From positions 62,001-126,000 of the forward strand of contig NZ_NBIM01000006.1 of assembly GCF_002242685.1 (NCBI RefSeq): 64,000 nucleotides of DNA, read 5' to 3'. Made by a program: the position numbers and the translations under genes. Every line of letters starts with the position of its first letter. The first letter of the stretch is position 1. A model generated the notes under the pieces. It saw nothing but the letters and a program-made list of their open reading frames with translations. It searched no databases and was not told the DNA's origin. Shown here in pieces: positions 1-8,914 of the stretch. This DNA is from Oceanimonas doudoroffii (lineage in GTDB: Bacteria; Pseudomonadota; Gammaproteobacteria; Enterobacterales; Aeromonadaceae).

Positions 1-1887
1 GTGATCAGCCGGGAAGAGCTGGAGAAGAAGGCTTACACCGATATCACCGATGCGGTGAACAACATTCCCGGCGTCTACGTGACCGGCGGCGGCAAGGCGC
101 AGGACATCAGCATTCGCGGCATGTCGCCGGCCTACACCCTGTATCTGGTGGATGGCCGACCGGTGTCGGCGGGCCGTGCAGTCAATACCAACGGCAGCGA
201 CGGCGGCAAGCAAATCGGGCTGCCGCCGATTTCGATGATAGAGCGCGTCGAGGTAATTCGCGGCCCGATGTCGTCCCTTTATGGCTCCGAGGCCATGGGC
301 GGCGTGATCAACATCATTACCCGCAAAACCGCCGACACCTGGAGCGGCACCATCAGCACCGATTACACCAAGTCGTTTAATGACGTTAGCAACGATGCCC
401 AGCAGGTCAGCCTGTTTGCCGGCGGCCCGCTGATCCCGGGGCTGCTCGGCGCCCAGGTCAACGGCAGCTGGCAGGGGGCGGATGAAAGCGACTTTGCCGG
501 CGGCGACGACAGCGCCGCCAGCACACCGGAAAGCAAGCGTAAAAAGGGCGGCGTCAAACTGATACTGACCCCCGATGATACCAACGAATTCGGCCTGAGT
601 TACGATACCGCCGCCCTGGATGAAACCACGACCCCGGGCAAGAGTGTGGCGGCCACCGACACCGGCTCCGAAACCACCTTTCACAAGGACGTCTATGTGC
701 TGTCTCACGATGGTCATTATGGCGATCTGCAGCTCAGCAGCTATGTGCAGCACGACGTGTCGGAGCGGGTTCAGGATCTGACCAAGCGTGAAAAAGTCAC
801 CATTTTCAACACCCAAGGCAGCTATTTCTGGCGTGAGCATGTGCTGACCCTGGGAGGACAGTACAAGTTTGAAGACTTTACCGACGAAACCAATGGCCTG
901 CTGTCTACCGGCGTGCCCGGCGCCGTGGCCCAGGTGGATCGCTGGATTGCAGCCCTGTACGCCGAAGCCGAGTGGTCGCTGACCGACGATCTCAACCTCA
1001 CCACCGGCCTGCGTTACGATGATGACGAGCTGTTTGGCGGACACCTGTCTCCCCGGGTCTATGCCACCTATCACCTGACCCCGGAGTGGACCCTGAAGGG
1101 CGGCGTGTCTACCGGTTACAAGCAGCCCGGGCTGGCCGAGGCCACCGAAGGCTTTGGCCGTGGCACCGGTGGCGGTGGTTCACCTGCGCCTCACCCGCGG
1201 GCACTGATCATCGGCAACCCGGATCTGCAGCCGGAGCAGAGCACCAGCTACGAGGCCGGTTTTGTCTATCAGAGCCAGGAACTGGGACTGAATTCCAGCC
1301 TGATGGTGTTCCGCACCGAGTTCAAGGACAAGATTGCGGAAGACCGCTTGTGCTCAACGGATACGGATGGTTCCACGACCAACAGGAACAATGTGTCGGC
1401 CTGGAACTGTAATTTTCAGGGAACCGATTACTACTTCCTGAGCACCCGTAAAAATATCGGTAAAGCCATGATGCAGGGGGTTGAACTGAGCCTTGACTAT
1501 GACCTGACTCGGAATCTGCACCTGAGCTCCAGCTACACCTACACCGAGTCGGAGCAGAAGACCGGTGAGTTTGCGGGTGAGCCGCTGAATAAAATCCCCG
1601 AGCACATGGCCAATGCCAGCCTCGACTGGCAGAGCACCGACAGGCTCAACCTGTGGGCCCAGGCCAACTACCGGGGCGAAACCAGCGACTACCTGAGCCG
1701 CACCAGCATGGGCGATGGCACGCCGAGTTACACCTTATTTGACGCGGGCCTGGTCTATGCGCTCACCCCGTCTACCGATCTGACCGCCGGCATTTACAAC
1801 ATTGCCGACAAGGAAGTGACCAATGATACCTATGGCGCCGTGCTCGACGGCCGCAGGGTAAACCTTGGCATCAGCATCGATTTCTGA
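1..1887 (+). CDS. TonB-dependent outer-membrane receptor, 5' truncated by window edge
   Basis: The open frame enters from the window edge, so the GTG at base 1 is probably internal. The first 110 residues are a plug domain, with IPGVYVTGGG, DISIRGM and the hallmark RGPMSSLYGSEAMGGVINI. The remaining 500 or so residues alternate as expected for a 22-strand barrel and end in Phe (NLGISIDF), the usual outer-membrane assembly signal. The signal peptide and TonB box are missing. It resembles the FepA/CirA/BtuB group of ferric-siderophore or catecholate receptors. The siderophore ABC operon 2 kb downstream is a plausible partner, but a LysR gene and an ars pair lie between them. The substrate cannot be named from sequence. 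Confidence 0.9.
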   Translation: MISREELEKKAYTDITDAVNNIPGVYVTGGGKAQDISIRGMSPAYTLYLVDGRPVSAGRAVNTNGSDGGKQIGLPPISMIERVEVIRGPMSSLYGSEAMGGVINIITRKTADTWSGTISTDYTKSFNDVSNDAQQVSLFAGGPLIPGLLGAQVNGSWQGADESDFAGGDDSAASTPESKRKKGGVKLILTPDDTNEFGLSYDTAALDETTTPGKSVAATDTGSETTFHKDVYVLSHDGHYGDLQLSSYVQHDVSERVQDLTKREKVTIFNTQGSYFWREHVLTLGGQYKFEDFTDETNGLLSTGVPGAVAQVDRWIAALYAEAEWSLTDDLNLTTGLRYDDDELFGGHLSPRVYATYHLTPEWTLKGGVSTGYKQPGLAEATEGFGRGTGGGGSPAPHPRALIIGNPDLQPEQSTSYEAGFVYQSQELGLNSSLMVFRTEFKDKIAEDRLCSTDTDGSTTNRNNVSAWNCNFQGTDYYFLSTRKNIGKAMMQGVELSLDYDLTRNLHLSSSYTYTESEQKTGEFAGEPLNKIPEHMANASLDWQSTDRLNLWAQANYRGETSDYLSRTSMGDGTPSYTLFDAGLVYALTPSTDLTAGIYNIADKEVTNDTYGAVLDGRRVNLGISIDF

Positions 1888-1925
1888 GGTAGTGCAACGC
1901 GCGGGGTGCGCCGAGCGTTGATATT

Positions 1926-1963
1926 CGGAGTGGTCGGCACTGCGCCGGCCACTCCGCTTTTTC
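1926..1963 (+). terminator. Rho-independent terminator after the TonB receptor
   Basis: The 13-bp arms 1926-1938 and 1944-1956 (CGGAGTGGTCGGC with its complement, one G-T wobble) close a 5-base loop and are followed by CTTTTTC. It lies 39 bases after the receptor stop codon. Confidence 0.85.
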
Positions 1964-2075
1964 TTGTGTCAATTTCACACTTTTGGCCTGAACGGTTCTC
2001 ACTTCTTTTAGCCTCCTTTCCGGTTGGGATAGGATTGGCGTGTGGAGCTTGTTTCCTTGTTGCGTGGAGGTTTGC

Positions 2076-2975
2076 ATGCAGGATTTGCTGGAGCTGGAAG
2101 GCTTTGCCACCGTCATGGCCTGCGGCAGCCTGACCGAGGCCGCCCGCCGGCTGGGCTTGCCCAAGTCTACCCTGAGCCGGCGGCTGAGCCAGCTCGAGTC
2201 CCGCCTTGGCCAGCCGCTGTTGCACCGCCGGGGCAACCGGCTGCAGGCCACCGAGGCGGGGCTGTTATTTGAGCGCTACAGCCGGCAGATTTTACGTCTG
2301 GCCGAGCAGGGCCGCCAGGCCATGGACGATCTGCGCGAAGAGGTGAGCGGTGAACTGGTGGTGCGGGTACACAGCAGCTTTATTCGAGGCTGGTTTCCCC
2401 TGGCGCTGGAGCGTTTTCTGGCCGATTACCCCGGTGTGCGCATCAGCCTGCATACCGAAACCCGGCCACCCAGGGCCGATGAGGGACAGGGAGAGATCTG
2501 GCTGTGGCTAGGATCGGATCCGGACTGCGGCCTGCGCCATGAGGTGCTGTGTCGCTGGCCCTGCGGCCTGTATGCCAGCCCCGGCTATGCGGCCGGGCGT
2601 GAATTGCCGGCGCACCCGAGCGAGTTGCCGGCGCACCCCTGGGTAGACTGGCTGGGAGTAGCGGCCGAAGGCCTGATATTGCGTCATGACACCGAAGGGG
2701 AATATGCCTTTCAGCCACCGCCTTCACGGCTGACGGTAGACAATTACATGCTGCAGCTGGACGCCCTGGTGCGGGGGCAGGGCATAGGGGTATTGCCGGT
2801 GCGCTTTGCCGAGGGGCATCTGAAAGCCCACCCCGGCAACCTGCTGGCCTGTCTGCCCGGATGGCAGCCGCCGGCCTTGCCGCTGGGTTTGCTGTATTCG
2901 TTCGGACGCCAGCCCAAAAAAGTGACCGCCCTGCTGGCGCACCTGCGCCATAGCCTGCCCCACGACTGGCGCTGA
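2076..2975 (+). CDS. LysR-family transcriptional regulator
   Basis: A 299-residue protein, normal length for the family. The N-terminal winged helix-turn-helix covers roughly residues 1-60 (ACGSLTEAARRLGLPKSTLSRRLSQLE), and a LysR substrate-binding domain follows (about 90-290). I chose the ATG at 2076 because GTGGAGG stands 5 bases upstream and because family members begin a few residues before the first helix. It reads alone, between the receptor terminator and the convergent ars pair, so its target is unclear. It belongs to the AaeR/DsdC-like subgroup with a SLTEAARRLG helix, which often regulates oxidoreductases or exporters. That assignment is weak. Confidence 0.88.
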   Translation: MQDLLELEGFATVMACGSLTEAARRLGLPKSTLSRRLSQLESRLGQPLLHRRGNRLQATEAGLLFERYSRQILRLAEQGRQAMDDLREEVSGELVVRVHSSFIRGWFPLALERFLADYPGVRISLHTETRPPRADEGQGEIWLWLGSDPDCGLRHEVLCRWPCGLYASPGYAAGRELPAHPSELPAHPWVDWLGVAAEGLILRHDTEGEYAFQPPPSRLTVDNYMLQLDALVRGQGIGVLPVRFAEGHLKAHPGNLLACLPGWQPPALPLGLLYSFGRQPKKVTALLAHLRHSLPHDWR

Positions 2976-2991
2976 ATATCGGCCCGGTCGA

Positions 2992-3348
2992 TCAGCAGTA
3001 CAGGCGCTGTCGCACGGGGCGGTTGCCCATGTTCACCAGTCGCTCCAGGGCCGGTGCAATATAGTGCCGATACCGGTCCTGAGTCAGTTGCAGCAGGCCC
3101 AGGGCCGCGTCGTCCAGAGACGGCGACAACCGGTAATAAACCCACTGGCAATCGCGGCGGTCGGCGAGCAGGCCGCACCGGCGCAGCAGTGCCAGGTGAC
3201 GGGAGATCTTGGGCTGGGTTTCGTTCAGGGCGTGGGTCATTTCACACACGCAGACCTCGCCTTCGACCATGATCAGCATCACCAGCTGCAGCCGCGTGTC
3301 GTCGGCCAGCGCCTTGAACAGGGAAAGGGGAGAGGAGGCGGTTACCAC
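2992..3348 (-). CDS. arsR: ArsR/SmtB-family metalloid-responsive repressor
   Basis: A 118-residue winged-helix repressor (FKALADDTRLQLVMLI, then TQPKISRHLALLRRCGLL as recognition helix). Cys33-Val-Cys35 in the VCVCEM stretch matches the first two cysteines of the ELCVCDL arsenite site of R773 ArsR. The third cysteine is absent (Thr38-His39 follow). A longer open frame exists upstream. I chose the GTG at 3348 because it overlaps the arsC stop by 7 bases in a GTGGTAA junction and gives a normal family length. It is the second gene of the pair, so it probably autoregulates the promoter upstream of arsC. Confidence 0.85.
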   Translation of the reverse strand: MVTASSPLSLFKALADDTRLQLVMLIMVEGEVCVCEMTHALNETQPKISRHLALLRRCGLLADRRDCQWVYYRLSPSLDDAALGLLQLTQDRYRHYIAPALERLVNMGNRPVRQRLYC

Positions 3349-3755
3349 AGGCTTTTTTCCTGCCGATCCTGTACCAGTACCAGCAGTTTGATGCGCTCGT
3401 AAATTTCCTGAACCACCTTGGTGGCATCGGCCTGGGAGCAACAGGGCTCGTCCTCGAAGTGCCAGGCCATAAAGCGGTCGCCGGGCAGGGCGGCGGCGGT
3501 GGCTTCTGCCTGCTCACACAGGCTGACGACAATATCGAAATATTCTCCGGCCACGGCATCCAGCCCCTTGCAGTTCAGCCCTTCGGTATTGACGCCCAGT
3601 TTGTGCAGGGCGGCGAGGGCATTGGGGTCGGCCTGGGTTGGCTGTACGCCGGCGCTCATTACCCGGTAGCGATCGGCCGCCAGATGGCAGAGCAGCGCCT
3701 CGGCGATGAGTGAACACACCCCATTGCTGTGGCAGACAAAAAGCACGGAAGTCAT
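3342..3755 (-). CDS. arsC: ArsC-like low-molecular-weight phosphatase-fold protein with altered P-loop
   Basis: A 137-residue member of the thioredoxin-coupled arsenate reductase/LMW-PTP fold: Cys8 in LFVCHSNG, SAGVQP, Cys80 in VVSLCEQA and a late WHFEDEP. The family loop is C-X5-R, but position 14, where the arginine should be, is Cys (codon TGT). The second resolving cysteine near residue 87 is also missing, although Cys14, Cys62, Cys105 and Cys106 are present. It is the first gene of an arsC-arsR pair with its own promoter. Either this is an inactivated reductase or a divergent protein with a different thiol relay. No arsB or acr3 efflux gene is adjacent. The fold is secure, the activity is not. 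Confidence 0.75.
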   Translation of the reverse strand: MTSVLFVCHSNGVCSLIAEALLCHLAADRYRVMSAGVQPTQADPNALAALHKLGVNTEGLNCKGLDAVAGEYFDIVVSLCEQAEATAAALPGDRFMAWHFEDEPCCSQADATKVVQEIYERIKLLVLVQDRQEKSLW

Positions 3756-3785
3756 GGCAACGTCTGTTTCCTGATTAATGCGCTC

Positions 3786-3813
3786 ATCTTATATATGGAC
3801 TTTCGCATGTCAA
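3786..3813 (-). promoter_or_regulatory. Putative sigma-70 promoter of arsC-arsR
   Basis: On the minus strand a perfect TTGACA (3813-3808) is followed after 16 bases by TAAGAT (3791-3786), about 30 bases upstream of the arsC ATG. The flanking ATATATAAGATGAG stretch would be a natural place for ArsR binding, but I see no clean dyad. Confidence 0.5.
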
Positions 3814-3911
3814 TCTTGCTGTCATGCCACTGTCATAAAAACGCCAACCGGGCCAGTGTTGTTCCACAAAATGCAACCAGATGTTCAGCATTTTTCCTGA
3901 AAAACGGTAAC

Positions 3912-3930
3912 GCAAACCATTATCATTATT
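3912..3930. promoter_or_regulatory. Fur box upstream of the siderophore ABC operon
   Basis: The minus-strand reading AATAATGATAATGGTTTGC matches the 19-bp Fur consensus GATAATGATAATCATTATC at 14 of 19 positions, with the first dozen bases nearly perfect. It ends 45 bases before the ATG of the periplasmic binding protein, a typical repressing position. Confidence 0.75.
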
Positions 3931-3975
3931 CGGTTTTGAATGGCCTATTCGTCGTGCTACAGCCGGAGATGTGTT

Positions 3976-4920
3976 ATGTCAGCAATGTTTGTAACCCGCA
4001 CCCTGCGTGCCCTTGTCATGTTTGCCGGCCTGCTGGCCGCCCAGGCCCATGCGGGGGAACGCACGCTGGAAACCCGTTATGGACCCCTTACCCTGAATGG
4101 CGAGGTCAAGCGGGTGGTCACCCTCTATGAGGGTGCCCTCGACAGCAGTGTGGCGGTCGGCATCACGCCGGTCGGGGCGGTTGCCACTCGGGGCGGTGAC
4201 GGCGTTGCCGGCTACATCCAGCAGCAGGTGGAAAATGTGGCCATGGTGGCCACCACTCGAGAAACCAACCTGGAAGCGGTGATCGCGCTGCAGCCGGATC
4301 TGATCCTGGCGTCTTCCACCCTGCCCGAAGAGCAGTACCGGCTGCTGTCGGCGGTGGCGCCCACCCTGGTGCCCGACGTTGAATATTATCAGCCCGATAC
4401 CTGGAAAAATGAGGCGCTGGCCTATGCCCGGGCCCTGGGCCGGGAAGCGCGCATGAAGCGGGTTCTGGCCGGGCTGGACGAACGTGCCGAAGGCCTGCAG
4501 CAGCGGGTGCAGCGGCAACTGCCGGAGCAGGATCGTCAAGCGGTACTGGCACGCTGGATGCCTCAAGGGGCGCTGATGATGTCAACCAGACTGTTTTCCA
4601 CCAGCCTGCTGGCCGCCGCTGGCTTTGACGTGCAAGACGGTGGCATCGTCAAGGCGGGGCGTCCGCACAGCTCACCACTGAGCCTGGAGAACCTGTCGCT
4701 GATGGATGAGGACTGGATTTTCATGGCCACCCTGAATGAGGATGGCCGCGCCGCCATGGCGGCCGCCGAAAGTTCTCCCGCTTTTGCCCGCCTGTCGGCG
4801 GTAGCGCGAAACCGGGTGATGCCGGTCGACGGACAGGTCTGGACCAGTGCCTCCGGACCGCTGGCCGCCGGAGTCATTCTCGATGACATTGAGCGTATTC
4901 TGGAACAGGCCGAAAACTGA
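3976..4920 (+). CDS. Periplasmic ferric-siderophore binding protein (FecB/FepB family)
   Basis: A 314-residue class III binding protein that would deliver a ferric chelate to the FecCD-type permeases encoded directly after it. An N-terminal signal peptide ends at about residue 26 (FAGLLAAQAHA). Two lobes follow, with the typical RVVTLYEGALDSSVAVGITPVGA and LEAVIALQPDLILAS motifs. The ATG at 3976 has GGAGA seven bases upstream. A longer open frame from 3940 lacks a good ribosome site and would bury the signal peptide. The stop codon overlaps the next start by one base. Fur control is expected from the box at 3912-3930. The siderophore class cannot be fixed. Confidence 0.88.
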   Translation: MSAMFVTRTLRALVMFAGLLAAQAHAGERTLETRYGPLTLNGEVKRVVTLYEGALDSSVAVGITPVGAVATRGGDGVAGYIQQQVENVAMVATTRETNLEAVIALQPDLILASSTLPEEQYRLLSAVAPTLVPDVEYYQPDTWKNEALAYARALGREARMKRVLAGLDERAEGLQQRVQRQLPEQDRQAVLARWMPQGALMMSTRLFSTSLLAAAGFDVQDGGIVKAGRPHSSPLSLENLSLMDEDWIFMATLNEDGRAAMAAAESSPAFARLSAVARNRVMPVDGQVWTSASGPLAAGVILDDIERILEQAEN

Positions 4921-5936
4921 TGCACACTCTGGCCCGGGCGCCTGCCCGGCGCTCGCTGCCGGTGCTGGTGCTCGGCGGCGGCCTGTTGCTGCTGGCGGTA
5001 TGCGTGGCCAGCCTGATGCTGGGGGCGGGCGAAGTAACGCCGGGGCAGGCGCTGGCGGTGTTGTTTGGCGGTGGCAATGAGCAGGCCCGATTTGTGCTTG
5101 CCGAGCTGCGCGGCCCCCGCACCCTGATGGGGCTGGTCACGGGCATGGCGCTGGGTTGCGCCGGCGCCCTGATGCAGACCCTGGCGCGCAACCCCCTGGC
5201 CGAGCCGGGCTTGCTGGGCATCAGTGCCGGCAGCGGCTTTGCCGTGACTCTGGCGCTGTTGCTGGGCGCCAGCTCGGTCACCCTGTCGGTGCACGTGGCC
5301 CAGCTCGGCGCCCTGGCCGGCTGCCTGCTGGTGCTGAGTGCGGCCCGGCTGCAGGGTGCCGGCAATGATCCGGTGCGGCTGGTGCTGGCCGGTGCCACCC
5401 TGTCCAGCCTGCTGCTGGCATTGACCTCGCTGGTGCTGTTATTTGATCAGCGCAGCGCCGATGAAATCCGCTTCTGGATCATCGGCAGCGTGGCCGGACG
5501 GGATCTGGCCACCCTGATGCAGGTGCTGCCGTCGCTGTTGCTGGCGCTGTTGCTGATGTTGTTGTTGGCGCGGCCGCTGGCGGCCCTGGCGCTGGGAGAA
5601 AGCGTGGCCACCGGGCTGGGTCATCATCCCGGGCGTGTGCGCCTGCTGACGGTGCTGGTGGTGGCCCTGCTGACCGGCTCGGCCACCGCCGTGGCCGGCC
5701 CCGTGCTCTTTGTGGGGCTGGTGGTGCCCTTTGCGGCCCGGGCCCTGGCCGGACCTGATATTCGCCGCAGCCTGTGGCTGAGTGCCCTGCTGGGACCGGT
5801 GATGGTGATTGCCGCCGATACGGTATCGCGCCTGCTGGTGGCCCCGGCGGAGTTGCCGCTGGGGGTGCTGACCGCCCTTATCGGCGCTCCCGTGCTGATC
5901 GCCGTGGTGCGCGGCCGCCGCCTGCCCACCCTGTAA
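4920..5936 (+). CDS. FecCD-family siderophore ABC permease, first subunit
   Basis: A 338-residue inner-membrane protein with about ten hydrophobic segments. The conserved NPLAEPGLLGISAGSGFAV motif around residue 95 and AGPVLFVGLVVPFAARAL near residue 257 are diagnostic for BtuC/FepD/FhuB permeases; the latter carries the ATPase-coupling region. It overlaps the binding-protein gene by one base and is followed after 18 bases by a second permease, as in fepDG-type systems that use a heterodimeric channel. Confidence 0.92.
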   Translation: MHTLARAPARRSLPVLVLGGGLLLLAVCVASLMLGAGEVTPGQALAVLFGGGNEQARFVLAELRGPRTLMGLVTGMALGCAGALMQTLARNPLAEPGLLGISAGSGFAVTLALLLGASSVTLSVHVAQLGALAGCLLVLSAARLQGAGNDPVRLVLAGATLSSLLLALTSLVLLFDQRSADEIRFWIIGSVAGRDLATLMQVLPSLLLALLLMLLLARPLAALALGESVATGLGHHPGRVRLLTVLVVALLTGSATAVAGPVLFVGLVVPFAARALAGPDIRRSLWLSALLGPVMVIAADTVSRLLVAPAELPLGVLTALIGAPVLIAVVRGRRLPTL

Positions 5937-5954
5937 TGTAAATCCCGAGGCGTT

Positions 5955-7016
5955 ATGAACTCTCCTTTCGTGTCTTTGCCACTGCCCGGTTACTGGATTA
6001 TCAGCCTGGGCCGGCACGATATCAGCCTGCCGGTGTCGCGGCGGGCGGTGGCCGTGAATGCGGTGTTGCTGGTGCTGCTGCTGGCCACGGTTACCGCCAG
6101 CCTGGGGCTGGGCACGGTGCGGCTGGGGCCCCTGGAGGTGTGGCAGGCGTTATGGGGCGAAGGCGCTGCGCTCAACCAGCTGGTGGTACGTGACCTGCGG
6201 CTGACGCGGGTGCTGGCGGGGCTGGCCAGCGGCGCCGCCTTTGCACTGTCCGGTTGCCTGATGCAGACCCTGGCCGGCAACCGCCTGGCCACCCCGGGCA
6301 TCATTGGCATCGACAATGCCGCCACCGCCTTTGCCGTGGCCTCGGTGGTGGGCATGGCCTCTGCTCTGGTTCCGTCCGCCATGTCGCTGGTGGGTGCCGT
6401 GGTGGCCACCGCCCTGGTCTTTGCCCTGGCCGGCGGCAGCGGCACCCGCGGTTACCGCTTTATTGTGGTGGGGCTGGGGGTGGGCGCCGTGGCCGGCGCC
6501 CTGACCCAGCTGATGCTGAGCATGGTGGCCATTGATGACGCCAATGCCGCCTTTCCGTGGACGGTGGGCAGCCTGAATGCCCGTTCCCCCGAGGCCACCC
6601 GGTTGCTGATGTTTGGTTTGCTGCTCGGGCTGCTGCTGGCGTTGCGCCTGTCCCGCCCGCTGCATTTGCTGCAGTTACCGCCCTCGGTCAGCCAGAGCCT
6701 GGGTGTTCACCTGCGGCGGGTGCGGGGCATGACCCTGTTGCTGTCGGTGGCGCTGACCGGGTTGGCGGTGGCGGTAGCCGGCCCGGTGGGGCTGGTGGCG
6801 CTGTTGGGCCCTGAAATTGCACGCATGCTGTGCCGCCATCGCGGTGTGCCTCTGCTGGCCTCGGCCTTGGCCGGCGGCCTGCTGATGTTGCTGGCGGATC
6901 TGGCCGGGCGCCTGCTGCTGGCGCCGCTGGAAATTCCGGTGGGCATTGTTACCGCCGTGGTGGGCAGCCCTTACCTGCTGTGGATGTTGTTAACCCCTGA
7001 ACGGAGCCGGCCATGA
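5955..7016 (+). CDS. FecCD-family siderophore ABC permease, second subunit
   Basis: A 353-residue FepG-like permease. It has a cytoplasmic N-terminal extension of about 30 residues, then ten hydrophobic segments, NRLATPGIIGIDNAAT as the family motif, and AGPVGLVALLGPEIARML in the coupling region. GAGG stands six bases before the ATG. The stop overlaps the ATPase start by four bases (ATGA), which implies translational coupling. It pairs with the preceding gene to form the channel. Confidence 0.92.
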   Translation: MNSPFVSLPLPGYWIISLGRHDISLPVSRRAVAVNAVLLVLLLATVTASLGLGTVRLGPLEVWQALWGEGAALNQLVVRDLRLTRVLAGLASGAAFALSGCLMQTLAGNRLATPGIIGIDNAATAFAVASVVGMASALVPSAMSLVGAVVATALVFALAGGSGTRGYRFIVVGLGVGAVAGALTQLMLSMVAIDDANAAFPWTVGSLNARSPEATRLLMFGLLLGLLLALRLSRPLHLLQLPPSVSQSLGVHLRRVRGMTLLLSVALTGLAVAVAGPVGLVALLGPEIARMLCRHRGVPLLASALAGGLLMLLADLAGRLLLAPLEIPVGIVTAVVGSPYLLWMLLTPERSRP

Positions 7017-7828
7017 ATGCCTTTACTCCCTCTGTCGCGCTGGCCGCCGAGCCGGTGCTGGAAGCCCTGGAGCTTAGCGCCGGGCACGATCGTACCCTGG
7101 TGTTTGACGGCCTGAACCTGCAACTGCGCCCGGGCCGGGTAACCGCCATTGTGGGTCCCAATGGCTGCGGCAAGTCGACCCTGCTGAATACCCTGGGGCG
7201 GGTGCTGCGCCCCGTCGGCGGAAAGGTGCTGCTGCGAGGCGATGACATTCGGCAAAAGTCCGGAAAACAGCTGGCCCGGGAGCTGGCCTTGTTGCCTCAG
7301 CACACCTCGGCCCCGGAAGGCATGACGGTACTCGATCTGGTGCGTTTTGGCCGCCAGCCCCATCAGGGCTGGCTGCAGCAATGGTCGCAAGACGATCAGG
7401 CGGTGGTGGCCGAGGCCCTGGCCGCCGCGGATTTGCTGGAGTTGCAGCACCGGGAGCTGGACCGACTGTCGGGCGGCCAACGGCAGCGGGCCTGGATTGC
7501 CATGGCCATGGCCCAGTCCACGCCTCTGCTGTTGCTGGATGAGCCTACCTCGGCGCTGGATCTGGGCCACCAGATTGAAGTGTTTGAGCTGATTCGGCGG
7601 CTGGCCAACCGGGGTAAAGCGGTGGTGATGGTGGTGCACGATCTGATCAACGCCTGCCGTTATGCAGATGAGCTGGTGGCCATGCACCAGGGCCGGGTGG
7701 TGGCGTGCGGCGCCCCGGAGCAGGTGCTGACGCCGGCCCTGGTGCGCCAGTTGTATCAGGTGGACTGCGACATCATGGCCGATCCGGCCACCGGCAGTCC
7801 CATGCTGGTAAATGTGCGCCGTTTATAG
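7013..7828 (+). CDS. ABC transporter ATPase for ferric siderophore (FepC-like)
   Basis: A 271-residue cytoplasmic ATPase with Walker A GPNGCGKST near residue 44, signature LSGGQRQRAW near 155, Walker B LLLLDEPTSALD and the switch histidine in VVHDLINACRYADELVAM. The C-terminal CDIMADPATGSPMLV is typical of FepC, ViuC and related siderophore ATPases. It is the last gene of the operon. Its final six bases overlap the end of the convergent FAD oxidoreductase gene, so no terminator fits between them. Confidence 0.93.
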   Translation: MNAFTPSVALAAEPVLEALELSAGHDRTLVFDGLNLQLRPGRVTAIVGPNGCGKSTLLNTLGRVLRPVGGKVLLRGDDIRQKSGKQLARELALLPQHTSAPEGMTVLDLVRFGRQPHQGWLQQWSQDDQAVVAEALAAADLLELQHRELDRLSGGQRQRAWIAMAMAQSTPLLLLDEPTSALDLGHQIEVFELIRRLANRGKAVVMVVHDLINACRYADELVAMHQGRVVACGAPEQVLTPALVRQLYQVDCDIMADPATGSPMLVNVRRL

Positions 7829-8806
7829 CCCTTGCCGTATGAGTTGTGCTGCCAGCCGGTGGGCACTGGTAAAGGCCGCCTCTACCCGGCCGCCCAGGCA
7901 CCAGTCGCCGCAGGCGGCGAGCTTGCGTTCGGCGTCGAGCACATAGCCCTCGGGGTCGTTTTCCACGGCGTTGGCCTGGGCGTAGCGCCAGCGGTGCAGT
8001 TGTGCGTCCTGCACTGCATTCGGGCTCACGCCGGTGAGTGTGCAGAACTGTTCGGTAAGGGTGTGTTTCACCTGTTCCTGATGGTCTTCCAGATGGGCGT
8101 CGGCCCAGTCGGCGGTGCTGTGGGCCACTACGGCGCCAAAGTTGCGGTCGCGGCCGGGCAGTCGATGGTTAAAGGCAATCCAGCGTAGGGGGGAGTCGTT
8201 CACCTGAGCCGCATCCCACGCCGGCAGATCACCGTCGTTCACCGTCAGCATCAGGGCGTAGCAGGGCCGCATGCCAAAGCCTGCGTAAGTGTCGGCGGCC
8301 AAGGGTAGCAGCACCTCGGTTTGCGGCAGCGGCGCCGAGCTGATCACCCAGTCGAACTCTCCCAGCTCTGCTCTCTGATCATCAAACAGCCGCCATTTGC
8401 CGGCCTCTTGCTTCAGGGTATCCACCCGGGTTTGCAGGGCGATGTTCAGGCCTGGGCTCATGGCCTTGAGCAGGCCGTTCATGCCTGGTGTGGCAACGTA
8501 ATGCGGTTCGAACCAGGGCCGCTTGTAGGGCGGTTGCCGGGGGCTCAGCGTGGTGATATTGGGCCGCCACTCCACCACGGTGCCGTTGTCGATAAAGGGT
8601 CTGAGCAGAGTTTTGAAGGCGCGGGAGCGGGCGGTAAAAAACTGGGCGCCGTGATCCCAGCGGTGCCGGTCGCGGCGGCGGGTAGCCATGCGTCCGCCCA
8701 GGCCCCGGGCCTTTTCAAACAGGGTGATGTTGGCATGGTCGGCCAGCTCCCGGGCCAGGGTAAGGCCGGCCAGGCCGGCGCCGATAATGGCGATGTTTGG
8801 CTTCAT
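7823..8806 (-). CDS. NAD(P)/FAD-dependent amine-oxidase-fold oxidoreductase (renalase-like)
   Basis: A 327-residue flavoprotein. The Rossmann motif IAIIGAGLAGLTLARELA lies at residues 5-22, followed by FEKARGLGGRMATRR, where the GGR motif contacts FAD, and WDHGAQFFTARS. A C-terminal ACGDWCLGGRVEAAFTSAHRLA closes the FAD site. This is the short single-domain family often annotated as NAD/FAD-dependent oxidoreductase or renalase-like. Its bacterial substrates are mostly unknown. AAAGGATCGCA precedes the ATG. It may be read through from the pirin gene 108 bases upstream on the same strand. Confidence 0.85.
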   Translation of the reverse strand: MKPNIAIIGAGLAGLTLARELADHANITLFEKARGLGGRMATRRRDRHRWDHGAQFFTARSRAFKTLLRPFIDNGTVVEWRPNITTLSPRQPPYKRPWFEPHYVATPGMNGLLKAMSPGLNIALQTRVDTLKQEAGKWRLFDDQRAELGEFDWVISSAPLPQTEVLLPLAADTYAGFGMRPCYALMLTVNDGDLPAWDAAQVNDSPLRWIAFNHRLPGRDRNFGAVVAHSTADWADAHLEDHQEQVKHTLTEQFCTLTGVSPNAVQDAQLHRWRYAQANAVENDPEGYVLDAERKLAACGDWCLGGRVEAAFTSAHRLAAQLIRQGL

Positions 8807-8854
8807 TGCGATCCTTTATGGTGAGATGGGTCTGAATGATGCCGTGTGAGACCG

Positions 8855-8879
8855 CCGTGAAGGTGGAATGCTTTCACGG
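8855..8879 (-). terminator. Weak stem-loop after the pirin gene
   Basis: Arms CCGTGAA (8855-8861) and TTCACGG (8873-8879) form a 7-bp hairpin between the pirin and FAD-oxidoreductase genes. There is no T-run, so this may be an attenuating or intercistronic hairpin only. Confidence 0.3.
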
Positions 8880-8914
8880 TGCGGCGGGGTAGTGACACCA
8901 TGGCGTGATCTTGG

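Noticed and set aside
1830..2251. Minus-strand open frames near the LysR start
   Set aside because: They run through the TonB terminator and the LysR helix-turn-helix region and show no ribosome site or domain.
3342..3755. Frameshift as the cause of the unusual ArsC loop
   Set aside because: The frame is continuous and family-like on both sides of the loop. Only residue 14 differs, which fits a substitution.
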